The notes: generated from the sequence alone by a model not told the origin. Numbered from the stretch's first letter, positions 25,280-35,341 are shown. The stretch: DNA of 39,321 bases from JAQBDA01 sp964525785 (GCA_964525785.1 CAZGIX010000015.1:1-39321), one strand, 5' to 3'. Program-made: numbers and translations.

Positions 25280-27132
25280 AACTGCAGCTATCCCTCCAAC
25301 AAAGGCTGACATTGGCGTTTGTGGGCATGTCTCTGTTGGTTGTAGTCGCAAGTGCTGCCGGCTTCTATTTCAGCCGCTCATTCTATAGTGTCACCACAAC
25401 CACCAAAGACGGTTTCGAACAATTCCAGTCACTGATCGAGCTGATGCGGCGCTGGCAGGTTGTATCTGAGACTTTAGATTTGTTTTTCAAGACACGTGAG
25501 GTTGAGTCGGTTAGCGAACAAATAAATTCCGCTCTGCAAGCTTACGACGAACAATATGCTTTGATCCTCGACCAGCCGCCGGGTATTTCCCCCCAAATGA
25601 TCGAAGAGAACCAGCGCCTCCTGGGAGACATCCGTTTGACCAATGAGGAGATGAAACGGACGGTGAGTGAGGTTGTCCGCCTGGCATCCGAGGGGAGCTG
25701 GGCTATCGCGCGTGATATGAGAGAGATTGTCCTGGCAACCCACCAATCCGACCTGAACGAGCTAATGCGGCAGCTAACAACCAACATCCAGAACGATGTT
25801 GCGACATCATTCGAACAGGCCAGAAGGACTCAGAATCTCACTCAAATTACTACACTAGCTACGGTTCTGCTGGCTTTATTAGCCGCTGCCATTCTGGCGA
25901 TCCAGACGACCCGCAGCATCACCAATCCACTGCATAATTTAATAGAAGTTGTCCAACGAGTGACCCTCAGGGATTTCAGCCCGGTAAACTATCTACCCCA
26001 GAGAGATGAAATCGGCAAGCTTTCGCGTTCGATCGCTCTAATGACGGATTGGCTGCGCCAGTCTTACGAATCTCTGGAAGAGCGAGTTACTGAGCGCACC
26101 CGCGAACTCGAACGCCAGAACGTAAAAATCCAGGTCGCAGCGGAGATCGCTCGCGATGCGTCCTCGGTCCGTAAACTGGATGAGCTGTTAAACCGGGCAG
26201 TCAACCTGATCGTCGAGCGCTTCGGTTTCTATCATTCCGCTATTTTCATGCTGGATGAAGCCAATGAGTATGCCGTGTTGCATGCCGCCACCGGACCAGA
26301 AGGGCAGAAGCTGATCGATAACAAATTCAAATTGAAAGTGGGGCAGACAGGCATTGTTGGACACGTTGCCGGGACGGGCAAAGCGCGCTTTGCTCTGGAT
26401 GTGGATAAAGATGTCACCCATTTCCACAATCCACTTCTCCCCGAAACGCGTTCGGAGATCGCCTTACCCCTGAAGGTTGGCGAGCAAGTGTTCGGTGTTC
26501 TGGATGTACAAAGTGAGTCTCCAGCGGCATTTAAGGATGATGACATCAACGTTCTGCAGGTCCTGTCCGACTTGTTGGCAGTGGGTATTCACAACGCCCG
26601 GTTGAATAAAGAAATTCAAGAGAGCTACCTTGAATTGGAGACTCTTTATGGTCAATACAGCCAGGAAGCCTGGAAGAAAGCTTTCCTCTCGCAATCAACG
26701 CCCGGCTATCAATACGATCGAGATGGCGTTCATGCCTTGGCCGCGGCGCCTTCGAATGGGAAAAGCGCTTCTCTGGCAGCGGATAGCCAACAGCCTGACG
26801 TTGTAATCCCGTTGAAAGTGCGCGGTCAAGAGTTTGGTACGCTTTCGATCTGGGCTGGTGAAAACGAATTACAGCCCGAGGATCGCACTCTTATTGAGGA
26901 TCTTGGAGCGCGCATCAGCCTGTCACTGGACAGCGCCAGGTTGTTCATGGATACGCAGCGACGCGCAGAATACGAGCGATTAGTAAGCCAAGCGGCTGGG
27001 AAAATGCGGGAATCATTGGATATCGAGAGCGTACTGAAAGTTGCGGCAGAAGACATATATAGAGTGCTTGATCTATCCGCTCTTTCTATTGACCTCACTA
27101 CCGATACGAGATCGACTATCGGCGATCAATAG
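25276..27132 (+). CDS. Membrane sensor: extracytoplasmic helical domain, HAMP and GAF
   Basis: A 618-aa protein. A transmembrane helix (about residues 12-30) and a second (about 197-215) flank a helical extracytoplasmic domain, possibly of the four-helix-bundle/CHASE3 kind. A HAMP domain follows (about 213-268, RSITNPLHNLIEVVQRV), then a coiled coil, a GAF domain (about 295-450, ERFGFYHSAIFMLDE), a shortened GAF-like region (about 465-565) and the shared C-terminal module (RRAEYER, DIESVLKVAAEDIYRVL). No catalytic output domain is present. The ATG overlaps the preceding stop (ATGA), so translation is coupled with the 956-aa sensor. The signal sensed cannot be read from the sequence. Confidence 0.85.
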   Translation: MKLQLSLQQRLTLAFVGMSLLVVVASAAGFYFSRSFYSVTTTTKDGFEQFQSLIELMRRWQVVSETLDLFFKTREVESVSEQINSALQAYDEQYALILDQPPGISPQMIEENQRLLGDIRLTNEEMKRTVSEVVRLASEGSWAIARDMREIVLATHQSDLNELMRQLTTNIQNDVATSFEQARRTQNLTQITTLATVLLALLAAAILAIQTTRSITNPLHNLIEVVQRVTLRDFSPVNYLPQRDEIGKLSRSIALMTDWLRQSYESLEERVTERTRELERQNVKIQVAAEIARDASSVRKLDELLNRAVNLIVERFGFYHSAIFMLDEANEYAVLHAATGPEGQKLIDNKFKLKVGQTGIVGHVAGTGKARFALDVDKDVTHFHNPLLPETRSEIALPLKVGEQVFGVLDVQSESPAAFKDDDINVLQVLSDLLAVGIHNARLNKEIQESYLELETLYGQYSQEAWKKAFLSQSTPGYQYDRDGVHALAAAPSNGKSASLAADSQQPDVVIPLKVRGQEFGTLSIWAGENELQPEDRTLIEDLGARISLSLDSARLFMDTQRRAEYERLVSQAAGKMRESLDIESVLKVAAEDIYRVLDLSALSIDLTTDTRSTIGDQ

Positions 27133-27152
27133 GCTTATTCGTAGAGCGCTTT

Positions 27153-29846
27153 ATGACAGAAATCTTGCAACAGCCTCCCGATCAGAAAACAAAAGCCGTG
27201 CAGCGTGCAGATGCCTTTGCGCGCCTGTTCCGAATATTCACCATCTTTGCGCTAGGGGTGTGCCTGGTTTGCTTGCTGTTAGGCGTTCAGTCTGGTGCCT
27301 GGCAGGTCTTCGTCGTCGCATTTTCACCCCTCATAGCCCTCATTCCAGCTTATTATAGCAATATCTTCTCAGCCGGGAGACGGAAACTTGCAGCATTGCT
27401 CCTGGCATCAATGAGTTATCTTGTTGCCTATGCGCTCCCCACCCTTTTTTTGTCAAATGCCAGCTTGTACTTCCTTGTTGGCGGCGCATTGCTGATCTTG
27501 ATTGCGGGTGCGCTTTTGTTCGCTACCTGGCGCCACAGACTGTTAATCCTCGGTATTTTTATCGCTGGCACCTTGGTGCTTAGCCAGGTGGGATTGTTCC
27601 CTCGTTACGATATCCAAAGCCTACCAGCGTTCAGATTTCTGCTTCCTGGGATCACAATCGCTATTTGTATCACCGCTTTCTGGCAGTTCGTGCGCACGTT
27701 TCGTTTCAACACTATTCGTGCCCGCTTGCTGCTTTCTTTCATATCTATCGTAATTATCCCATTGGTGATTGCTGCAGGTGTTGCCAGCACGATAGGCTCG
27801 CAGGCAACTGTAAAAAGCGCCGCCGATTTACTTACCGCGGTAAGCGTGCTCAAAGAGGATTCGTTAAATTCCTGGGTGCTGGGATTGCAGGATGGCCTGC
27901 ATATGGAAACTTTGCGCGACCAGGAGATGGAGCCGATTGCCACGCTGCTGGGCGCCGAACCAGGATCGGTCGAGTACAGGATCAATTACCGCAATATGCA
28001 GTATCGTTTCAACACCACGATCTCTATGTGGAGGCAGTTCGACGAGCTGCTGCTATTGGATCCCAACGGCAAGGTGGTCCTTGCAACCTATCCAGGGCAT
28101 GAGGGTCAGGACTTCTCCGGCGAGGCCTTCTTCCAGCAGGGTTCCAAACGCCAATCCTTCCAACCCCCTGCGCAATTCAAGTCATTTGGACAGCCCGGAG
28201 TAGTGGTTTCGGAGCCAGTGATTGATTTGGAACGCAATCCTATGGGAGTATTAGTAGGTTTTTCCAGCCTGGCTAAGGCAAATGGAATCATGCAGGGAGA
28301 TGTAGGTGTTGGAGAAACTGGCGAGACGTATCTGGTAGGGCCGGATTATTCACTGCTGACCCCAGTGCGTCTTCCAGACTACCAGCCCTGGGAAACTCGG
28401 GTCCTCACCAAGGCGGCATTAGCTGCTGTGATGGGGAAGCAATCTGGCACAAGCACATACGATAACTACGCCGGCACTACGGTTATTGGCGTATACAAAT
28501 GGCTGCCGGAGCTAAATCTGGCAATCGTGGCCGAGCAGAACCGGGAAGAGGTATTCTTACCCACCCGGGCGACGATTATCATCAATTCTGCCATCTCGAT
28601 AATCCTGATCTTATGCGCAGTTGTGTTTGCAGTGAAGGTTACCAACAGCATTGCGCTGCCGATCAGCGATTTAACGGATACCGCACAACGCATTGCCGAT
28701 GGAGAGCTTGATCTAACCGCCACCGTCAATCCTCGTACTAATGAAGTCGCCCTACTGGCGATGTCCTTCAACCGCATGACAGATCAGCTAAAAAAACTGA
28801 TCGCGGGATTGGAACAAATCGTAAAGGTCCGAACAAAGGAACTGGAAACACGTACAGAACAGCTCGAGGCGGCTTCAAAGGTGAGCAGCGCGGCGACAAC
28901 CATTCTGGAACCCCGGCAGCTCATCCTCCAGGTGGTTAACGTGATCCAGGAATTGTTTGGACTATATTATGTTGGCTTGTTCCTGACGGATGACGCCCGG
29001 GAATATGCGGTGTTACAAGCCGGTACAGGTGAAGCAGGTCAGAACATGGTTGCGCGTGGGCATCGCATCCAGATCGGTCAAGGGATGATTGGATGGAGTA
29101 TCCTCAACAACCAGGCGCGTATTTCACACAAAGTCGCTGAGGATGAAGTTCGCCTGTCAACGCCAGATCTGCCCGAGACGCAATCCGAAGCAGCCATTCC
29201 CTTACGCTCCCGAGGCCAGGTACTTGGGGCAATCACAATTCAGAGCCAGCAGGCCAATGCGTTTGACGAAGCCACGGTCGCAACCTTTCAAACGATTGCT
29301 GACCAAGTCGCGATAGCAATTGATAACGCCAGGCTGTTTGATGAGACCCAGCGGGCTTTGGAAACAACCCGGCGCGCCTACGGAGAACTAAGCCGCCAGG
29401 ATTGGCAGGAACGACTAACCGCGCGTGCGCTACACGTTCGTCGTACCCCGCAAGGTTTATCTATGACCGAAACAGTCTCTCCTAATGAAAACTATCCAGC
29501 TATACCTGATCGGGAGGACAGCGATGGTATTCTCGATATACCCATTACTGTGCGCGGCAACGTGATTGGGTCACTGCATGCAGAAAAACCACCCGATCGC
29601 AGTACATGGTCGGATGACGAACGCGAGATATTGGCTACCTTATCTGAGCAGCTCGGTGTAGCACTGGAAAGCGCCAGATTATTCGAAGACACCCTGCTTC
29701 GGGCAGAGAACGAACGCCTGATTGGCGATGTCACCAATCGGGTACGCGAAACCCTGGATATCGATACTGTCCTGAAAACTGCTGCAACCGAACTACAGGG
29801 TGCTTTAGATCTTGAAGAAGTCGAAGTACGTATGTACCGGGCGTAA
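27153..29846 (+). CDS. Membrane sensor: multi-TM, Cache, HAMP and GAF
   Basis: An 897-aa membrane protein. Six or so transmembrane helices occupy residues 20-180. A further helix near 185-215 leads to an extracytoplasmic Cache-type domain of about 250 residues (NYRNMQYRFNTTISMWRQF, LLLDPNGKVVLATYPG, LVGPDYSLLTPVR). Next are a transmembrane helix near 475-495, HAMP (about 495-550, NSIALPISDLTDTAQRIADG), coiled coil, a GAF domain (about 580-735, ELFGLYYVGLFLTDD), a shortened GAF-like region (about 760-855) and the shared C-terminal module. Like its neighbours it lacks an output domain. It has the same architecture as the 956-aa sensor but is well diverged, so the duplication is old. It starts 20 bases after the previous stop. 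Confidence 0.85.
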   Translation: MTEILQQPPDQKTKAVQRADAFARLFRIFTIFALGVCLVCLLLGVQSGAWQVFVVAFSPLIALIPAYYSNIFSAGRRKLAALLLASMSYLVAYALPTLFLSNASLYFLVGGALLILIAGALLFATWRHRLLILGIFIAGTLVLSQVGLFPRYDIQSLPAFRFLLPGITIAICITAFWQFVRTFRFNTIRARLLLSFISIVIIPLVIAAGVASTIGSQATVKSAADLLTAVSVLKEDSLNSWVLGLQDGLHMETLRDQEMEPIATLLGAEPGSVEYRINYRNMQYRFNTTISMWRQFDELLLLDPNGKVVLATYPGHEGQDFSGEAFFQQGSKRQSFQPPAQFKSFGQPGVVVSEPVIDLERNPMGVLVGFSSLAKANGIMQGDVGVGETGETYLVGPDYSLLTPVRLPDYQPWETRVLTKAALAAVMGKQSGTSTYDNYAGTTVIGVYKWLPELNLAIVAEQNREEVFLPTRATIIINSAISIILILCAVVFAVKVTNSIALPISDLTDTAQRIADGELDLTATVNPRTNEVALLAMSFNRMTDQLKKLIAGLEQIVKVRTKELETRTEQLEAASKVSSAATTILEPRQLILQVVNVIQELFGLYYVGLFLTDDAREYAVLQAGTGEAGQNMVARGHRIQIGQGMIGWSILNNQARISHKVAEDEVRLSTPDLPETQSEAAIPLRSRGQVLGAITIQSQQANAFDEATVATFQTIADQVAIAIDNARLFDETQRALETTRRAYGELSRQDWQERLTARALHVRRTPQGLSMTETVSPNENYPAIPDREDSDGILDIPITVRGNVIGSLHAEKPPDRSTWSDDEREILATLSEQLGVALESARLFEDTLLRAENERLIGDVTNRVRETLDIDTVLKTAATELQGALDLEEVEVRMYRA

Positions 29847-29862
29847 ATCAGGAGATCATCAC

Positions 29863-31326
29863 GTGACCAAGACCAAATCGGGCATGAAAATCTCCACCAA
29901 ACTGAACGTGGTCTTTATCCTGTGCCTGTTTGCGATTACAGGAGCACAGACCTGGCTGCGCAACAATACCAACCAGCAGACCGCGGTGATCCTATCAATT
30001 GTACTGACACTGGCTGCCTTCGGAGTCATGTGGCTCTACGTTCACCGCGTCGTCGCCGGTTCATTGAAGCAGCTCCTGGAAGCCGCTCGGCTCTGGAGTA
30101 CTGGTGATCTCAGTGCGCAGGTAAATCTGCAAACCCGAGATGAGTTCCAACAGCTTGGAGAGACCTGTAATCAGTTAGCTGCCGACCTGAACCAATCCCT
30201 AAAAGGATTGGAAATCACTATCGCGGAGCGTACCCTCATCCTACACCGGCGCGCAAAACAGATTCAGGCTGCGGCAGAGGTCGGGCGAGCAGCTGTAACA
30301 ATCCGGGATCTCGATCTGCTGCTGCCAGAGGTGACCCGCCTGATCAGCACCCGCTTCGACGTTTACCACGTTGGCATTTTTCTATTAGATCCTTCGGGAG
30401 AGTATGCGGTATTACGCGCTACCAACAGTGAAGGGGGCAGACAGCTGTTACAAGAGGAACACAAAATTAAAGTCGGTATGCAAGGTATCGTGGGTTACGT
30501 GGCGCGCATGATAGAGCCGCGGATTTCACTGGATGTCGGCACTGATGCGGTCTATTTCAAGAATACCCACCTGCCGGAAACACGCTCTGAGATGGCTTTA
30601 CCACTGAGCGTGGGTGGAAAAATCCTGGGAGTTCTCGATGTTCAAAGCAGCCGGGCAGCCGCTTTTACCGATGAAGACGCCTCGATTCTACAAATTATGG
30701 CAGATCAGATTGCTATTGCGATCGATAATGCCCATCTGCTGGCGGAGAGCGAAGAAGCCCTGGATAACTCGCGGCGGGCTTATGGCGAGCTCAGCCACGA
30801 GATTTGGAATAAGATCTTACGCTCCAGGGTAGATACCAGTTTTATCGCCACAAAAGAGAAGGGACTGGTACGCTCAACAGAACGAGCCTGGGATCCCGAG
30901 CTTTCCATCGCCTGCCAGAGCGGTGAGGTTATCCGCAGCGAGATAAACACAGTGATCATACCGATCAAACTACGCGATCAGGTAATCGGTGTGGTCAGGC
31001 TGCGAAAATCAGAATCGGAACGAGATTGGAGCCAGGAGGAGATCAAGCTTCTGCAGACCATCAGCGACCAGATCAGCATCGCTCTGGAAAGCGCCAGACT
31101 CTACGAGGACACTCAGCGGACTGCTGAGCGGGAGCGTATCGCAGGCGAGATCACAGCGAAGATGCGTGCATCCAATGATCCACAAGAGATTCTCCAGGTG
31201 GCGGCAAGCGAATTACGAAAAGCGCTACAAACCAGCCGGGCACAGGTACTCATAAAGACCAGCAAACCGGTACCTCCGAGTCCAAAGCCAGATGGAAATG
31301 GTCGAAATGGAAGAGGCGCATCTTAG
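29863..31326 (+). CDS. Membrane sensor: two TM helices, HAMP and GAF
   Basis: A 487-aa protein, the simplest of the series. Two closely spaced transmembrane helices (about residues 12-30 and 38-57) leave almost nothing outside the membrane. HAMP (about 58-110), coiled coil, GAF (about 140-300, TRFDVYHVGIFLLDP), a shortened GAF-like region (about 315-425) and the shared C-terminal module (TAERERI, DPQEILQVAASELRKAL) follow. The GTG at 29863 is chosen: AGGAG (29850-29854) lies eight bases before it. An upstream in-frame start at 29812 would overlap the previous gene by 35 bases with no ribosome binding site. It probably reads an intracellular or membrane cue. No kinase domain is present. Confidence 0.85.
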   Translation: MTKTKSGMKISTKLNVVFILCLFAITGAQTWLRNNTNQQTAVILSIVLTLAAFGVMWLYVHRVVAGSLKQLLEAARLWSTGDLSAQVNLQTRDEFQQLGETCNQLAADLNQSLKGLEITIAERTLILHRRAKQIQAAAEVGRAAVTIRDLDLLLPEVTRLISTRFDVYHVGIFLLDPSGEYAVLRATNSEGGRQLLQEEHKIKVGMQGIVGYVARMIEPRISLDVGTDAVYFKNTHLPETRSEMALPLSVGGKILGVLDVQSSRAAAFTDEDASILQIMADQIAIAIDNAHLLAESEEALDNSRRAYGELSHEIWNKILRSRVDTSFIATKEKGLVRSTERAWDPELSIACQSGEVIRSEINTVIIPIKLRDQVIGVVRLRKSESERDWSQEEIKLLQTISDQISIALESARLYEDTQRTAERERIAGEITAKMRASNDPQEILQVAASELRKALQTSRAQVLIKTSKPVPPSPKPDGNGRNGRGAS

Positions 31327-31359
31327 CTACTTACATTACAGAGAAGCAAAGGGTATGGC

Positions 31360-32148
31360 ATGACATATATCGTTGCAATCGCCAATCAAAAAGGCGGGGT
31401 AGCCAAGACGACGACTGCGGTATCGCTGGCAGGCGCATTGGCAATGCAAGGACAATCGGTTCTGGCTATCGACCTGGACAGCCAGGCCGATTTGACCCTC
31501 TCGTTTGGCTTACAGCCGAACCAGGTAAACGGTACAGCTGCAGATATTCTATTGAACTCAGTTCCTGTAGCTTCGATTGCACGACAGACATCCATATCGT
31601 GCCTGGATGTAATTCCTGCCAACAATAAGCTCGAGCTTGCAGAGCGCCTGCTGACCGTGCGCCTTGACCATGAAATTGTCTTGCGCGAGGCGATCGAACA
31701 CCCAGATGTGCAGAAAATGTATAATATCGTCCTGCTGGACTGCCCACCTTATTTGGGAGCAGTCACAATCAACGCGCTGACTGCAGCCAACATGTTGGTC
31801 ATTCCGACCCAACCGGAGTTCTTTTCCGCTCATGCCCTGCGCGCCATGATGTCTGTCGTCCGCAATGTCCGCCGGCAGCATAATCCGAACCTGATCTACC
31901 GCGTTTTGATCACCATGCAAGACAAGCGCAATCGCATCCACCGAACATTGAGCGAGCAGATTCAAATGACCTTCGGTGATGGACTGTTGCGGACGGTTAT
32001 AGAGATCGACACGAAGCTGCGAGAGAGTCCAATTGCTGGCATCCCGATAAACTTCTATACTGCAAAAAGCCGCAGCACGCTTCAGTATCTGGCGCTGGCC
32101 CAGGAGTTAGCACAGTATGTCCAAAAAGAAGTTGCTCAACCGGCTTGA
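31360..32148 (+). CDS. ParA/Soj-family ATPase
   Basis: A 262-aa P-loop ATPase with the deviant Walker A motif QKGGVAKTTTA (signature lysine K11, P-loop lysine K16), Walker A' IDLDSQADLT, and Walker B VLLDCPPYLGA. These fit the ParA/Soj/MinD group, which position DNA, protein clusters or cell-division factors by ATP-driven patterns on nucleoid or membrane. No parB gene or parS-like site is adjacent, and there is no replication gene. Instead it sits between four membrane sensors and a hybrid histidine kinase, overlapping the latter by 32 bases. It may position the signalling array, as ParC/PpfA-type ATPases do for chemoreceptor clusters, but this is inference. Confidence 0.92.
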   Translation: MTYIVAIANQKGGVAKTTTAVSLAGALAMQGQSVLAIDLDSQADLTLSFGLQPNQVNGTAADILLNSVPVASIARQTSISCLDVIPANNKLELAERLLTVRLDHEIVLREAIEHPDVQKMYNIVLLDCPPYLGAVTINALTAANMLVIPTQPEFFSAHALRAMMSVVRNVRRQHNPNLIYRVLITMQDKRNRIHRTLSEQIQMTFGDGLLRTVIEIDTKLRESPIAGIPINFYTAKSRSTLQYLALAQELAQYVQKEVAQPA

Positions 32149-35100
32149 TAATCTGTTCTCCGAGCTGGAGCTGGAAAATGCTTCCTCAAGCTTGGGAGGA
32201 GATCTCTCGCACCTAGCAAATGAGCAAGGGGTTGCCTTGTTGCCGGCGCCTGCTGAAAATCTTGTTGAATCAGATCAAAGGCACGATCGGTCCAGTCAGA
32301 TTGAACCCACGACGGATCCTCGTAAGGAAAAGGCTGGTTATCAGCGGCGCGGTAAACCGCCTGGGTATCTTGTTGAGGATGGCAGAATAGTCCACGCGAC
32401 CAGTGAGCTTACTCCCTTTGGAGCGGAGAGCATCCAATTTCAGCACCTGCTCTATCAAAATGCCCGGGGTGGTGATCCTGCGGTGGTCGCGCTACCTGCC
32501 CCATTCGAAGATGGGGACTCTCACCTACTGGTAGAGCTGGTCGATGACCAGCCATCCCGACGCTGGAGTGAAGATGAGCTGCTGCTCATCGAACAGGTTA
32601 CCGATCAGCTGACCCTGGCTCTCGAGAACGCCCAATATTTTGAGCAGACCCAGGCGCAAGCCGAAGAACTCAATATCCTGCGGCAGGTATCCCTTGAGCT
32701 GGCGCAGGAGCAGCGTGACTTGAATACTGTTCTGGAGATCATTTCCCGGCGCGCCCAGGAGCTGCTTGAATCAGATGGCAGTTCGATCTGGCTGTGGCAT
32801 GACACCGAGCAGGAACTCGCGCAAATCGTATCGCACCCACCTGCGCCCGCAGAGCAGCCCACGCGCCGGATAAAGCTCGATGAAGATTTACCTGGAATGG
32901 CATTCAGCAGGCGGATAACTCAAGTGATCGATGATTACCCAGCGTGGGTAGAACACGCCTGGATAAACCACCGTATGCTCGCCTCGGTTGTGATGGCTGT
33001 GCCCTTGTTTTGGCAGAACAAGGGCGTGGGAGTATTAATGGTGTCTCGCCAGCAGGCGGGCTTGGTTTACACTCCCAATGAGCGCCATCTGGCAGAGCTT
33101 TTATCAGCCCAGGCTGCTTCGGTTATTCAGAATGCCGGTTTGTTTGAGCAGACCCAAACTGCTCTTCAAGAAACAGAAACACTCTACAAGGCCAGCGCAG
33201 AGCTTAACGCCAGCACAACCTTTGACAATATTCTCGAAATCCTGCGCCGGTACACAATATTGGGTATAAATACGCGCGAAGTCTCACTCAATCTATACGA
33301 TCAACCCTGGTCTGGCAGTGAGATGCCAGAGTACTGCGACCGAATTGCCCATTGGTCGATGACGCCCTCCAATTCCGAACCACACACTCGCTTTTCGCTC
33401 AACTCCATCCCATCTGCTGCCCAGCTGCTGCGCGCCAAAGGGTCGACTATCATTGAAGATATCGCTAACAACACAAGCCTGGGGTCAGACGCACGTGATA
33501 TTTTTCTGAACAAGTACAAGGCACACAGCCTGATCTTTGCTCCTCTTGTCACCGGCGGTTTGTGGATCGGGCACATTTCCGCCATATTTCACAAACCCGT
33601 GCAGTTTTCGGAGGCGGCAGTTCGCCGGTTGAATGCATTAACCGCGCAGTCTGCGGTAGCCATTCAGAACCTGCGCCTGCTGGGAGAATCACGCCGTCGC
33701 GCCGAAGAATTGCATACCGCCGCTGAAATTGCACGCGACTCCACAGGTACCCTGGCGCTCAACGATCTGCTAAGCCGGGCGGTTAGCTTGATCCGCGAGC
33801 GTTTTAACTACTACCACACCGCCATCTTCCTGCTGGATGAATCAGCCAGCCATGCAGTAGTGCGCGCCTCCACCGGACCTGCCGGAGAGGAAATGATCGC
33901 CCGGCGGCACAGTCTGGTTGTCGGTTCAAATTCAGTTATCGGGTATGTAACCCGCGTCGGCGAGCCGTTGGTGGTCAATGATGTCGCCCAGGACCCCATC
34001 CACAGGCCTAACCCTCTCCTACCGGAGACTCGAGCTGAGCTGGGTATCCCCCTCAAAATCGGCGACCGGGTAACTGGCGCCCTGGATGTGCAATCCAATC
34101 AGGTGAACGCTTTTACCTCGGCTGATATTTCTGTACTCCAGGTCCTGGCAGACCAGCTGGCTATCGCAGTGGAAAATGCACGGGCGTTCGAGATCTCGGT
34201 GCAGGCAGTTGAGGAAATGCGAAAAGCAGACCAGCTGAAGAGCCAATTTCTGGCAAATATGAGCCATGAGCTGCGAACGCCTTTGAACTCGATTATCGGC
34301 TTCTCACGCGTCATCTTAAAGGGGATCGACGGACCGGTCACCGAAGTACAGGAGCAGGATCTAAACGCAATCTATAACTCGGGTCAGCACTTGCTGAGCT
34401 TGATCAATGACATCCTTGATCTATCCAAAATCGAGGCCGGTAAGATGGAGCTCTCATTCGAAGAGCATGTGGGGATCGCAGATATCATCCAGAGTGTAGT
34501 GCCCACTGCCTCCGGACTGGTTAAAGATAAAGCTATCGAACTTCTACTCGAAATCGACGATAACCTGCCAAGCGTTCGCGCTGATCCAGTGAAAATTCGC
34601 CAGGTCTTGCTGAATTTGTTGTCCAATGCGGCGAAGTTTACCGATACCGGATCAATACTCATCAAAGCCAGTTTGCGGAAAAATGCATGGGATAAACCTG
34701 AGATCTGCATCCAGGTAATCGACACCGGACCTGGCATCGCATTGGAAGATCAGTGCAAGCTGTTCTTGCCCTTTTCTCAGGTGGATGCTTCCCCCTCCCG
34801 AAAAACAGGAGGCAGCGGTTTGGGATTGTCGATATGCAGACACCTGATCGATATGCATGGAGGGCGTATTGGTGTTGAAAGCGAACAAGGCAAGGGCAGT
34901 AATTTCTACTTCATCCTGCCTGCATCATCAATAATAGAGACCGGGAAAAATATGGCCGGCGAATCAACGAAAGGGAAATTGATCTTATGCATTGACGATG
35001 AACGCGAAGTGATCAACCTCTACCAGCGCTATCTGGCTGATCATGGATATCAGGTCATACCCCTTACTGATCCGACCAAAGCAGTTCAAACCGCCAGCCG

Positions 35101-35341
35101 CGTCCGACCAGCGGCAATCACTCTGGATATTAATATGCCGGATCAAGATGGCATGCAAGTACTGCAAGCCTTGAAAGACAACACAGCCACCAAGGACATA
35201 CCGGTTATCATCTGCAGCATAGTCGATGAGCACGAAAAGGCTTTCCGTTGGAATGCAGAAGGATACTTGCTCAAGCCTATTCTGGAAGATGATCTCTTGG
35301 GTGCCCTCCACCATGTAGAAGAATCCATCCAGAACAGTTAA
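32117..35341 (+). CDS. Soluble multi-GAF hybrid histidine kinase with C-terminal receiver
   Basis: A 1074-aa cytoplasmic protein. After a polar N-terminal part (1-110) come a partial GAF (about 115-175), three further GAF-type domains (about 180-345, 350-525 and 535-695; the last has ERFNYYHTAIFLLDE), and HisKA with the phospho-accepting H717 in NMSHELRTPLNS. The HATPase (about 815-930) has N box LLNLLSNAAKF, G1 DTGPGI and G2 GGSGLGLSI. The receiver (about 953-1072) has D1004 in TLDINMPDQDG and LLKP. All catalytic motifs look intact. It has no transmembrane segment, so it may take input from the kinase-less sensors before it through GAF or coiled-coil contacts. The ATG at 32117 lies within the end of the ParA-like gene, meaning tight coupling. 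Confidence 0.93.
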   Translation: MSKKKLLNRLDNLFSELELENASSSLGGDLSHLANEQGVALLPAPAENLVESDQRHDRSSQIEPTTDPRKEKAGYQRRGKPPGYLVEDGRIVHATSELTPFGAESIQFQHLLYQNARGGDPAVVALPAPFEDGDSHLLVELVDDQPSRRWSEDELLLIEQVTDQLTLALENAQYFEQTQAQAEELNILRQVSLELAQEQRDLNTVLEIISRRAQELLESDGSSIWLWHDTEQELAQIVSHPPAPAEQPTRRIKLDEDLPGMAFSRRITQVIDDYPAWVEHAWINHRMLASVVMAVPLFWQNKGVGVLMVSRQQAGLVYTPNERHLAELLSAQAASVIQNAGLFEQTQTALQETETLYKASAELNASTTFDNILEILRRYTILGINTREVSLNLYDQPWSGSEMPEYCDRIAHWSMTPSNSEPHTRFSLNSIPSAAQLLRAKGSTIIEDIANNTSLGSDARDIFLNKYKAHSLIFAPLVTGGLWIGHISAIFHKPVQFSEAAVRRLNALTAQSAVAIQNLRLLGESRRRAEELHTAAEIARDSTGTLALNDLLSRAVSLIRERFNYYHTAIFLLDESASHAVVRASTGPAGEEMIARRHSLVVGSNSVIGYVTRVGEPLVVNDVAQDPIHRPNPLLPETRAELGIPLKIGDRVTGALDVQSNQVNAFTSADISVLQVLADQLAIAVENARAFEISVQAVEEMRKADQLKSQFLANMSHELRTPLNSIIGFSRVILKGIDGPVTEVQEQDLNAIYNSGQHLLSLINDILDLSKIEAGKMELSFEEHVGIADIIQSVVPTASGLVKDKAIELLLEIDDNLPSVRADPVKIRQVLLNLLSNAAKFTDTGSILIKASLRKNAWDKPEICIQVIDTGPGIALEDQCKLFLPFSQVDASPSRKTGGSGLGLSICRHLIDMHGGRIGVESEQGKGSNFYFILPASSIIETGKNMAGESTKGKLILCIDDEREVINLYQRYLADHGYQVIPLTDPTKAVQTASRVRPAAITLDINMPDQDGMQVLQALKDNTATKDIPVIICSIVDEHEKAFRWNAEGYLLKPILEDDLLGALHHVEESIQNS

